A DNA stretch of 6,578 nt from Candidatus Falkowiibacteriota bacterium (GTDB lineage Bacteria > Patescibacteriota > Patescibacteriia > UBA2591 > JABMQE01). Below the pieces are notes generated by a model. That model made no database searches, was not told where the DNA came from, and saw only the letters and a list, made by a program, of their open reading frames with translations. The stretch spans positions 1-6,578 of the forward strand of contig JABMQE010000092.1 in NCBI GenBank assembly GCA_013203415.1. The letters are read 5' to 3'. Below, in pieces: positions 1-5,603 of the stretch. Position 1 is the first letter of the stretch, and each line of letters begins with the position of its first letter. A program made the translations under genes and the position numbers.

Positions 1-27
1 AAAGTTAAAAAATTATCCCCAATAAAG

Positions 28-58
28 AATAATAAATAATAAATAATAAATAATAAAT
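28..58. repeat. AATAATA heptamer tandem array (about 4.4 copies)
   Basis: Four exact copies of the 7-mer AATAATA followed by AAT directly abut the stop codon of the methyltransferase gene. The same array, with the same preceding AG, recurs at 4780-4806 just before rpmF, giving 27 identical bases. The remaining bases 1-27 are AT-rich and show no gene, hairpin or terminator. TTATCCCCA at 13-21 differs at one position from the DnaA box TTATCCACA, which is probably chance. Confidence 0.85.
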
Positions 59-610
59 CTATTTAACAAATACCATCGCAAGATGATACGGCCCTGCCTC
101 AAAATTATCTACCTCCCTTAGTCCCAAACCAATAGCTGCTCTTTTTACTTCCTCTGTTTCCACTCTCTTTTCTTTAGGAGGGCCTAAGGGTATCTCCTCG
201 TTTTTCCAATCAATAACCAACAGCTTCCCTCCGGGCTTTATCGTTCTTACCACTTCTTTTATCACCTCTTCGTCTTTTGTTGTTTGATACAAAGTATTAA
301 CAAGCATCCCAAAATCCAAACTCGCCCCCTCTATCTTTGTCGCTCCATAAATTTCAAGATTAGACCATACCATCTCCACATTAGAAAGCCCGCGCGCCTT
401 TACTTTTTCTGCCACTCCGCTTAAAACCCCCTTAAGAACATCAACCGCATAAACCTTTCCTTCCTCCCCTGCCAGCTGTCCTGCCGTTAATGTAAAATAT
501 CCTGTTCCCCCACAGCCAAAATCCCCCACTTTCATTCCTTGCCCCACTCCTACTCGCTTAAGAATCTCTTCCGCATTTATTAAATTTGTACCGCCGGCAA
601 CTCTAATCAT
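59..610 (-). CDS. Class I SAM-dependent methyltransferase
   Basis: A 183-residue cytosolic Rossmann-fold methyltransferase that transfers the S-adenosylmethionine methyl group to an unidentified acceptor. Seen (numbering from the ATG at 610): motif I VGDFGCGGTG at about residues 28-37, the acidic end of strand 2 in YAVDV at about 54-58, SLDFGMLVNTLYQ at about 97-109 (motif IV region), and the IKPGGKLLVIDWK loop and strand at about 124-136. This is the UbiE/Methyltransf_11-like layout, but no substrate-defining domain is present, so the target stays open. The frame is open to a TTG at 629-631 that overlaps the upstream gene's stop (621-623). I prefer the ATG at 608-610, which leaves a normal N-terminal helix before motif I. 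No Shine-Dalgarno sequence is visible at either start. The 10-bp gap to the upstream gene suggests co-transcription and translational coupling. No terminator is visible downstream. Confidence 0.85.
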   Translation of the reverse strand: MIRVAGGTNLINAEEILKRVGVGQGMKVGDFGCGGTGYFTLTAGQLAGEEGKVYAVDVLKGVLSGVAEKVKARGLSNVEMVWSNLEIYGATKIEGASLDFGMLVNTLYQTTKDEEVIKEVVRTIKPGGKLLVIDWKNEEIPLGPPKEKRVETEEVKRAAIGLGLREVDNFEAGPYHLAMVFVK

Positions 611-620
611 ATTTATTAAA

Positions 621-2675
621 TTATATCTCAAAATTTCCAGTCGCCATCTCTTCTATTGCCTTTTCCTTCTTCTCTAAAGGCAGGCCTGCCTTGTCATACA
701 TACTTCTTGCATGCGCCTTCTTCAAATTAACTACCACCGCCTCTTTTTCTTCGTCTAAAAAAGTATATTTATCAGTAGTAAATAATACCGATGCTCTAGT
801 ATTCCTTTCAAACACTTCTAATTTACTTATAATCTCTCTTAATTTTCCTTTTTCTTCCTCACTCCAACTAATCGTCTCTTCCTTTGCTTCTTCTTCACTT
901 ATTCCTCCCCTCTCCCTCGAACTTAAAAATTCATCTTCCCTCGGTGTCTCGCTGCTCTTGCAAGAACGCCCCACAGTTACTATCGGCTCCCTAAAAACAC
1001 TGCCGTCCTTATCGCGAAAACCTCTTGCCTGGGCTATTAATATTTTACCAACCATATCCTCCGAAACCGGTATCTCCCCATTTATATGATGTACTCCAGC
1101 GTCATAATCTGTCTCTCCTAGGTCAACTTCTACTTCTTGCAAACCAGCCAAATTAACCAACCTTGATAATCTCGCTTCTGTCTCTTGCAAAAGCTCGCCC
1201 TTCAAACGGCCGGCATATTTATCCCTATCTATTTCCCAAACTAAACCATCCACCAAATCCCCTCTTGCATCCTTATCATCTGGATTTTCTCTAAGTTTTT
1301 CCTCAAGCCCAGTATATTTTTCATCATCAAAATATCCCTCTATTTTTTCTCTTTCTCTTCCATCACTTCCCGTCTCTTCCTTTTCTGGCCCTGCTCTTTC
1401 CTCCTCTTCCCGGTCAGTCGTCTCTTCTGCAACTTCTTCTTCCCCATGAGTGTCTGCCTCAGCAACATCTTCTTCCCTTTCCTTCCCAATCTTAACTTCT
1501 TCCTTTGTCTGCTTTGGATGCCGCTCAAGTGATTTTTTTCTTAAATTATCCATAAACTCTTCAAGTGTAGGCAGTGCTGGGTCATCATATCCGACTAACA
1601 CCTGAGGCTTTACATGTACTCGCCCGCTCCTTGCCTCTTCGGTACCTCTTCGATGGATTCCCACAATTTTTCCTAGGGTCTTTTCAGTCGGGTCAAATAC
1701 ATTACCCTCTAATTTATGAACTCGGGCATCAAACCCTGTTTCCCCCTCTACGATTTCCGTCTCCTTTAATCCTCCCTTTTCAAGTATATCTCTTATCTTA
1801 GCTTCTGTTTCTTCCAACAACTCACCTCTCAAACGTCCCCCCCATTTTTCGTTATCTATAGTCCAAACTAAACCCTCCACCAAATCTTTTCTTGCAACCT
1901 CGTCTTCTGGATTTTCTCTAAACCTTGCCTCAAGCGTAGAAAATTGCTTATGAGCAAAAAGCTTTTTTATCTCTTCCCTTTCCTTTTGGTCGTCTTCTCC
2001 TAGCTCTTCTTTTTCCTCCTCTTCCCGGTCAGTCGTCTCTTCCGCCATTTCTTCTTCCCCATGAGTATCTGCCTCAGCAACATCCTCTTCCCTTTCCTCC
2101 CTAATCTTAACTTCTTCTTTTGTCTGCTTTGGATGCCACTTAAGTGATTCCTGTTCTACCTCTTCCATAAACTTCTCAAGTGTAGGCTTTAATGGGTCGT
2201 CATTTGCCACTATTACCAAAGGCTTTTTACATATTTTCCCGCTCCTCTCCACTTCAAGACCTCTTTGATGAACTTTTACAATCTTCCCCAAAATCTTTCC
2301 AGTCGGGTCGAATACGTTACCATCTATTTTATGAATTCGGGCATCAAACCCTGTTTCCCCCTCTACGATTTCCATCTCCTTTAATCCTCGCTTTTCAAAT
2401 GTTTCTCTTATCTTAGCTTCTATTTTTTCCAACAACTCACCCCTCAAACGTCCCCCCCATTTTTCCTGATCTACTTTTCCAATAATATCACCTCCTAAAC
2501 TATACTCTACTAATTCTTGCACAGCCTCCTCTGCATCATCATCATCAAAATCTAAAACTCCTTCAGACTTAATCAACCAAGCATCAAGTTGCTTGGTTGC
2601 AATATCAACCACTTCTCTTACCTCTTGATCATCTTCTAATTCTCCGCCCCTTGATATTTTTGTTTCTCCTGGCAT
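621..2675 (-). CDS. Acidic protein with three GrpE-head-like repeats
   Basis: A 684-residue soluble protein with no signal peptide or membrane segment. Three homologous units lie at about residues 67-158, 272-363 and 481-570. Each has a helix (GGRLRGELLE in units 1 and 2, AGRLKGELLQ in unit 3), then a G-E-T-x-(F/Y)-D-A-x-(V/I)-H motif, then strands ending in a (Q/R)-x-R-G turn and a (K/R)-x-P-x-V-x-V strand. This order matches the C-terminal beta-domain of GrpE (Gx-FDP-xxHEA ... QKGY ... RxA-x-V-x-V), the part that contacts the DnaK ATPase domain. That homology is my inference, and the proline of FDP is replaced by alanine. Units are joined by Glu/Lys-rich linkers (about 160-235 and 364-445), nearly identical over their first 60 residues. 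Residues 604-684 form a different C-terminal segment that I do not recognise. The typical GrpE N-terminal coiled coil is not evident. Canonical GrpE is about 150-220 residues, so this is not the ordinary grpE gene. It is the first gene of a unit with the methyltransferase. Confidence 0.75.
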   Translation of the reverse strand: MPGETKISRGGELEDDQEVREVVDIATKQLDAWLIKSEGVLDFDDDDAEEAVQELVEYSLGGDIIGKVDQEKWGGRLRGELLEKIEAKIRETFEKRGLKEMEIVEGETGFDARIHKIDGNVFDPTGKILGKIVKVHQRGLEVERSGKICKKPLVIVANDDPLKPTLEKFMEEVEQESLKWHPKQTKEEVKIREEREEDVAEADTHGEEEMAEETTDREEEEKEELGEDDQKEREEIKKLFAHKQFSTLEARFRENPEDEVARKDLVEGLVWTIDNEKWGGRLRGELLEETEAKIRDILEKGGLKETEIVEGETGFDARVHKLEGNVFDPTEKTLGKIVGIHRRGTEEARSGRVHVKPQVLVGYDDPALPTLEEFMDNLRKKSLERHPKQTKEEVKIGKEREEDVAEADTHGEEEVAEETTDREEEERAGPEKEETGSDGREREKIEGYFDDEKYTGLEEKLRENPDDKDARGDLVDGLVWEIDRDKYAGRLKGELLQETEARLSRLVNLAGLQEVEVDLGETDYDAGVHHINGEIPVSEDMVGKILIAQARGFRDKDGSVFREPIVTVGRSCKSSETPREDEFLSSRERGGISEEEAKEETISWSEEEKGKLREIISKLEVFERNTRASVLFTTDKYTFLDEEKEAVVVNLKKAHARSMYDKAGLPLEKKEKAIEEMATGNFEI
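1395..2477 (-). repeat. 615-bp in-gene tandem duplication
   Basis: Units 1 and 2 of the 684-residue protein are offset by exactly 205 codons (615 bp) and remain very similar in DNA. Examples: a 36-bp stretch at 2339-2374 recurs at 1724-1759, CCTCCTCTTCCCGGTCAGTC recurs at 2015 and 1400, and the linker text at 2051-2096 recurs at about 1438-1483 with only a couple of changes. The third, more divergent unit (about 966-1235) is offset by 209 codons. A divergent pair therefore probably existed first and one unit was re-duplicated recently. Exact duplication ends were not determined. Confidence 0.85.
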
Positions 2676-2705
2676 AAAATTAAAATTAATAACAAATCTA
2701 TTCTA

Positions 2706-2734
2706 ATTATACACCCCTTGCCTAAAATTATCAA
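2706..2734 (-). promoter_or_regulatory. Sigma70-type promoter of the GrpE-like/methyltransferase unit
   Basis: On the minus strand TTGATA (2729-2734) and a perfect TATAAT (2706-2711) are separated by exactly 17 bp. Transcription would start near 2699, giving a leader of about 24 nt before the ATG at 2675. The leader is AT-rich and has no Shine-Dalgarno sequence. This is the best-scoring promoter in the window by eye. It implies that the two genes downstream are transcribed independently of dnaA. Confidence 0.7.
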
Positions 2735-2743
2735 ACATCAAAA

Positions 2744-2850
2744 ATCACGATACCCGATCCACTTATCACGAGTCAAAAAAATGTAAAAATGAATCGTGAT
2801 ACGTGCATCGTGCATCGTGAACCAATAACGTATAACGTATAACTTATAAC
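2744..2850. repeat. Heptamer-based repeat cluster between dnaA and the GrpE-like gene
   Basis: Three 7-bp-period blocks fill this spacer. ATCACGA occurs at 2744 and again at 2765, 21 bp apart. TCGTGAT, ACGTGCA, TCGTGCA and TCGTGAA follow one another at 2794-2821, in inverted orientation to the first block. AACGTAT, AACGTAT, AACTTAT and AAC fill 2827-2850. An 8-bp inverted repeat, TATCACGA (2764-2771) and TCGTGATA (2794-2801), has a 22-bp spacer. No coding potential is seen. Confidence 0.8.
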
Positions 2851-2859
2851 AGCCGTTTT

Positions 2860-4296
2860 CTACCCTTGTTCGTATAACCTCTCCTTTATCAAATCAATCT
2901 CCTGCTTAATCCTTCCTTCCTGATCCACCTCTCTAACTATTTTTTTATAAGCATGCATCGCAGTTGTATGGTCCCTGCCCCCAAGCTCGTCCCCAATCGT
3001 TGGATAAGAGCAATCCAATTCTTCCCGTAAAAGATACATCGCAATCTGCCTAGGCACTGCTAATTCCTTTTTTCTTCCTCCGCCCATCAAATCCTCCATT
3101 TTTATTTCATAAAAATCAACTACCGTCTTAACCAGCTGTCTTGGCGTAACAGCACCTCGCCTACTTTGCGAAGCCAAGGAAGAAATAATCTTTTTTATCT
3201 CTTCCAAAGTGCAGGCCCTGTTATAAAACTCGCTATAACCGATTATTTTGTTTAATGCTCCTTCGAGTTCCCGCACATTTCTTTGGAAGCTTGATACTAA
3301 ATATTCTACAACCTTATCTTCTAGGTTTAAACTCTTCTCTATCAGCTTCGCATCCAAAATCGCCCTTCTTGTCTCCAAATCCGGCGAAGTTACATCTGCA
3401 ATCATCCCCATCTCCAAACGAGACACAATCCTATCCTCCAAACCGCTAATTGCCTTTGGCGGTCTGTCCGAAGTAAAAACTAATTGCGCATTCTTTTGAT
3501 AAAGAGTGTTAAAAGTATGAAAAAATTCCTCCTTTGTCTTGTCTTTCCCTCCGATAAACTGCACATCATCAATCAAAAGCAAATCCAAATTTCTATAATG
3601 ATTCTTAAAATTCTTTCCTCCTCCCTCTCTCACCGACTCCACAAAAGCATTAACAAAATCCTCTGCTGTGATATAAGAAACCCTTTTTGCCCCTCCATCT
3701 CTAAAAACCTCATTCCCCACTGCCTGCAAAAGGTGGGTTTTTCCTAAACCCACTCCGCCATGAATAAACAAAGGATTATATTTCTGTCCCAAAGCCGAAA
3801 CCACAGCCTGACAGGCCGCATGCGCCAACTCGTTCCCTCCGCCCACAATAAAGGTTTCGAAAGTATACCTAGGATTAAGCCCGACTTTCTCGCCCAAAGT
3901 TTCCTCTTTCCTTGTTTCTTCTTCCTGCCCCGGCTTGCCCTGGCCTGTCCCAACTTGTCCCGGCCGAGGGAGAGTCGCACCAAGGGAGCCATGTCGAGAG
4001 GCCTCTTCCCCGGTCTCTACTGCCGCAGTCGATGCCGGCCTCGTCATCTCCACTTGGTAAATCACTTTCTTTACCTTCTCGTCTGTAATCCTATTTAACA
4101 TTTCCATAATCGGCTTATGATATTTATTCTGAAGCCATGTTTGAGTAAAGGCATTTGGCACTCCCACCACTACTTCTTTTTCCCCCTCATTAAAAGAAAC
4201 AACAAAGGTATTCTTAAACCAAGTATTAAAATTGGGCTTGGATAGTTCTAATTCCAACTCACCCAAAACCGCTTTCCACAATTCATCATTAGTCAT
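2860..4296 (-). CDS. dnaA: Chromosomal replication initiator DnaA
   Basis: A complete 478-residue AAA+ initiator that binds DnaA boxes, oligomerises with ATP and opens the origin. Domain I (about 1-84) carries the usual LWKAVLGELE and PNFNTWF motifs. Domain II (about 85-140) is a Gly/Pro/Glu-rich linker. Domain III has Walker A GGVGLGKT (180-187), Walker B LLLIDD (239-244), sensor 1 FTSDRPP (274-280), the arginine-finger box SRLEMG with R293, and sensor 2 in NVRELEGAL (R342). Domain IV (about 380-478) has the DNA-binding helix-turn-helix and signature GGRDHTTAMHAYKKI (439-453). The arginine-finger box reads SRLEMG where E. coli has SRFGWG. The ATG at 4296 gives a standard domain I start; no Shine-Dalgarno sequence is visible. 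dnaN is not next to it within the window, unlike the common dnaA-dnaN order. Confidence 0.98.
   Translation of the reverse strand: MTNDELWKAVLGELELELSKPNFNTWFKNTFVVSFNEGEKEVVVGVPNAFTQTWLQNKYHKPIMEMLNRITDEKVKKVIYQVEMTRPASTAAVETGEEASRHGSLGATLPRPGQVGTGQGKPGQEEETRKEETLGEKVGLNPRYTFETFIVGGGNELAHAACQAVVSALGQKYNPLFIHGGVGLGKTHLLQAVGNEVFRDGGAKRVSYITAEDFVNAFVESVREGGGKNFKNHYRNLDLLLIDDVQFIGGKDKTKEEFFHTFNTLYQKNAQLVFTSDRPPKAISGLEDRIVSRLEMGMIADVTSPDLETRRAILDAKLIEKSLNLEDKVVEYLVSSFQRNVRELEGALNKIIGYSEFYNRACTLEEIKKIISSLASQSRRGAVTPRQLVKTVVDFYEIKMEDLMGGGRKKELAVPRQIAMYLLREELDCSYPTIGDELGGRDHTTAMHAYKKIVREVDQEGRIKQEIDLIKERLYEQG
4272..4280. promoter_or_regulatory. DnaA-box-like site at the start of dnaA
   Basis: CTTTCCACA differs at one position from TTWTNCACA and lies inside the first codons of dnaA. 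It is coding sequence, so the match may be chance. It is listed because two further near-boxes lie in the adjoining spacer. Confidence 0.2.
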
Positions 4297-4345
4297 AAAA
4301 ACGTCTTTGAATATTTAAGATATAAATAATTCGACAAAATTTCAA

Positions 4346-4374
4346 ATAAAACAAAGGTTATCTTATAAAGTCAA
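4346..4374 (-). promoter_or_regulatory. Possible dnaA promoter
   Basis: On the minus strand TTGACT (4369-4374) is followed after 17 bp by TTTTAT (4346-4351), which is 5/6 and 4/6 to consensus. It would give a leader of about 40-45 nt before the dnaA ATG. The surrounding AT-richness makes chance matches likely; other pairings are possible. Confidence 0.3.
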
Positions 4375-4398
4375 AATTCAAATCTACAAATGCATACT

Positions 4399-4524
4399 AA
4401 TCTACAAATAATTATTTGCGGCATTCGCATTCATTTGCCCGCCCGCCATCGAGTTCGCTCGAAGGCCTGCCCGCCATTGCTTGCCGCAAGGCATGGCAGG
4501 CGGGCGAAGTCGGGCGGGTAGATT
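4399..4524. repeat. GC-rich nested inverted-repeat element
   Basis: Nested complementary arms occupy this stretch. The outermost are AATCTAC (4399-4405) with GTAGATT (4518-4524); next is CCCGCCCG (4438-4445) with CGGGCGGG (4511-4518). Inside are two hairpins. One is TCGAG-TTCG-CTCGA (4449-4462), a 5-bp stem with a TTCG tetraloop. The other joins GCCCGCC (4469-4475) to GGCGGGC (4499-4505), with CTTGC/GCAAG (4480-4484, 4486-4490) at its tip. AATCTACAAAT also occurs just outside at 4381. The GC content contrasts sharply with the flanks. It looks like a dispersed palindromic repeat or a structured RNA; it is not a recognised family to me. Confidence 0.7.
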
Positions 4525-4603
4525 CGGATTTTATTGTATCATAATCAAAGATAACATAAAACTTTTTTCCAAGCAAGAAAGTAGGAACCGTCTTGCCTAA
4601 ATC

Positions 4604-4612
4604 TGTGGACAA
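4604..4612. promoter_or_regulatory. DnaA-box-like site
   Basis: TGTGGACAA, the reverse complement of TTGTCCACA, has one mismatch to TTATCCACA. It lies in AT-rich DNA of the dnaA-rpmF spacer. Confidence 0.35.
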
Positions 4613-4721
4613 AAAATAAAACAAAAAAGTTAAACCCTCTTAGACCAGAAAACATCACCTCCAGCAAACATTCTAAAAACTTTAAGCCCTCAAAGGAAAA
4701 GTGCACTCCCTGTGAATTCTC

Positions 4722-4730
4722 TGTTGATAA
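4722..4730. promoter_or_regulatory. DnaA-box-like site
   Basis: TGTTGATAA, the reverse complement of TTATCAACA, has one mismatch to TTATNCACA. TGTGAATTC at 4711-4719 is a weaker neighbour with two mismatches. It lies just upstream of the rpmF promoter. Confidence 0.3.
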
Positions 4731-4741
4731 AAATTCATCTC

Positions 4742-4770
4742 TTGCCAACCACTCAAAATTCTGCTACCAT
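4742..4770 (+). promoter_or_regulatory. Extended -10 promoter for rpmF-nusB-rnc
   Basis: TTGCCA (4742-4747) and TACCAT (4765-4770) are separated by exactly 17 bp. TGC directly before the -10 supplies the extended -10 TGn motif. Transcription would begin near 4777, so the leader would consist almost entirely of the AATAATA array and the bases before the rpmF ATG at 4814. Confidence 0.5.
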
Positions 4771-4781
4771 ACAAACATCAG

Positions 4782-4806
4782 AATAATAAATAATAAATAA
4801 TAAATA
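4782..4806. repeat. AATAATA heptamer array in the rpmF leader
   Basis: Three exact copies of AATAATA plus a partial fourth lie within the presumed 5' untranslated leader of rpmF and end 7 bp before its ATG. With the preceding AG it is identical over 27 bases to the array at 26-52. There is no Shine-Dalgarno sequence; an unstructured AT-rich leader may itself favour ribosome loading. Confidence 0.85.
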
Positions 4807-4813
4807 GCAAACC

Positions 4814-5056
4814 ATGGCCCTTCCAACCCAAAAACATACAAAATCCAGAACCCGAAAAAGAAAACCTTCTCTCGCTTTGAAAAAAACGGGTTTTACTAAA
4901 TGCCCTAAATGCCAAAAGCCGATTCTTCCCCACCGCGCTTGTTCTTTTTGTGGTACCTATGCCGGCAAACAAATTCTTAAAATAAAAGAATCGAAATTTG
5001 ATAAAAAGAAAAAAAAGAAAGAGGAAGAAAAAGAAAAAAATAAAAGCCGAACGTAA
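4814..5056 (+). CDS. rpmF: 50S ribosomal protein bL32
   Basis: An 80-residue small basic protein of the large ribosomal subunit. The N-terminus MALPTQKHTKSRTRKRK matches the conserved L32 start (Met-Ala-x-Pro-x-x-Lys, then a Ser/Arg/Lys-rich stretch). A zinc-ribbon follows with C30-P-K-C33 and C43-S-F-C46, and the family's C-G-x-Y after the last cysteine is present. Bacterial L32 is usually about 56-62 residues. Here the core ends near residue 60 and a Lys/Glu-only tail (about 61-80) follows, a lineage-specific extension. The ATG at 4814 is fixed by the conserved MA-x-P start. It is the first gene of the plus-strand run and is followed by nusB after 36 bp. No Shine-Dalgarno sequence is visible. 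Confidence 0.95.
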   Translation: MALPTQKHTKSRTRKRKPSLALKKTGFTKCPKCQKPILPHRACSFCGTYAGKQILKIKESKFDKKKKKKEEEKEKNKSRT

Positions 5057-5065
5057 ACGAGGCGC

Positions 5066-5089
5066 AATAAATTAATAAATTAATAAACG
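5066..5089. repeat. AATAAATT octamer array before nusB
   Basis: AATAAATT, AATAAATT and AATAAACG follow in tandem and end 3 bp before the nusB ATG. The same 8-bp period recurs after rnc at 6465-6496. It occupies the place where a ribosome binding site would be expected. Confidence 0.8.
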
Positions 5090-5092
5090 AAT

Positions 5093-5524
5093 ATGTCTAA
5101 CCGACATCTTGCCCGCACCTTAGCCATGCAATCTCTTTATGAATGGGACTTTCCAAGAACCAAAAAAAATCTTAATGCCCTAGACATCCTTGCCCATAAT
5201 CAAAAAGAATTTGCTCCCTCCTTTCAAGACGAGGGCTTCTCTAAAAATTTGATCGAAGGCGTCCAAAAAAACCAAACCGAAATTGACAAAATTATTATCA
5301 AATACGCGCCCGAATGGCCTATCGAACAGATTACTATCATCGACCGTAATATTTTAAGAATTGGCATTTACGAGTTAAAATTTGCTGATGACATTCCTCC
5401 GAAAGTCGCCATCAACGAAGCCATCGAACTTGGCAAAACTTTTGGCGGCGAATCAAGCGGCAAATTCGTAAACGGCGTCTTGGGCTCTATTTTCAAAGAC
5501 ATGGAAAAAACCGCAAAAAAATAA
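5093..5524 (+). CDS. nusB: Transcription antitermination factor NusB
   Basis: A complete 143-residue all-helical protein; E. coli NusB has 139. NusB binds boxA RNA together with NusE (S10) and supports antitermination and rRNA transcription. Visible family features are the basic N-terminal helix with LARTLAMQSLYEWDF (about 6-20), the helix IDRNILRIGIYELKF at about 83-97, and the C-terminal hallmark PPKVAINEAIELGKTF followed by G-K-F-V-N-G-V-L-G at about 127-135. The ATG at 5093 places the basic RNA-binding helix at the very N-terminus as in homologues. The gene sits 36 bp after rpmF and about 120 bp before rnc, all co-directional. This fits a translation and RNA-processing transcription unit. 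No Shine-Dalgarno sequence is visible. Confidence 0.96.
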   Translation: MSNRHLARTLAMQSLYEWDFPRTKKNLNALDILAHNQKEFAPSFQDEGFSKNLIEGVQKNQTEIDKIIIKYAPEWPIEQITIIDRNILRIGIYELKFADDIPPKVAINEAIELGKTFGGESSGKFVNGVLGSIFKDMEKTAKK

Positions 5525-5559
5525 TTACCTATATTTTACAACTCTAAAAATTAATCCCT

Positions 5560-5587
5560 CATTTTCCATTTAACATTTATCATTCGT
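5560..5587. repeat. CATTNNN heptamer array between nusB and rnc
   Basis: CATTTTC, CATTTAA, CATTTAT and CATTCGT follow without gaps. The end runs into TCGTGAT (5584-5590), the same heptamer seen at 2794. Together with the ATGNNAA array at 5604-5638 it fills most of the 119-bp nusB-rnc spacer. No promoter or terminator stands out in this spacer. Confidence 0.65.
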
Positions 5588-5603
5588 GATATTCGTAGAA
5601 TTA

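Larger units (their letters stand above)
4297..4813. other. Divergent dnaA-rpmF spacer; candidate replication origin
   Basis: A 517-bp gene-free region between the divergent dnaA and rpmF genes. From left to right it holds the dnaA leader (AT-rich, 4297-4398), a GC-rich multi-hairpin element (4399-4524), a second AT-rich stretch (4525-4680), two DnaA-box-like sites (4604-4612, 4722-4730), a promoter for rpmF (4742-4770) and a heptamer array (4782-4806). Position next to dnaA and AT-rich flanks fit an origin. However, no perfect DnaA box and no clear box cluster is present, so the origin call is tentative. Open frames here are short and show no protein-like composition. Confidence 0.35.

Noticed and set aside
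621..631. TTG start at 631 overlapping the upstream stop
   Set aside because: Not excluded, but an ATG 21 bp later gives a normal N-terminus, and the extra residues MRYNLIN carry no family feature.
691..1801. Plus-strand open frames at 691-1089 and 1574-1801
   Set aside because: They are antisense shadows of the acidic minus-strand gene; its repeats, promoter and protein-like pattern are all on the minus strand.
2192..2416. Plus-strand open frame similar to the one at 1574-1801
   Set aside because: The similarity simply mirrors the 615-bp duplication of the minus-strand gene.
2764..2801. Intrinsic terminator for dnaA
   Set aside because: The 8-bp stem has a 22-nt loop, and no T-run follows on the minus strand; the T-runs lie inside the loop.
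2744..2850. CRISPR array
   Set aside because: Units are 7 bp with no unique spacers of regular length and no cas-like gene nearby.
3744..4098. Open frames on both strands over the DnaA linker region
   Set aside because: They overlap the dnaA reading frame, which is fixed by AAA+ motifs on both sides; the linker's higher GC content merely lengthens other frames.
4412..4748. Minus-strand open frames in the dnaA-rpmF spacer
   Set aside because: They run through the GC-rich palindrome, overlap each other, and show no conserved motif or start context.
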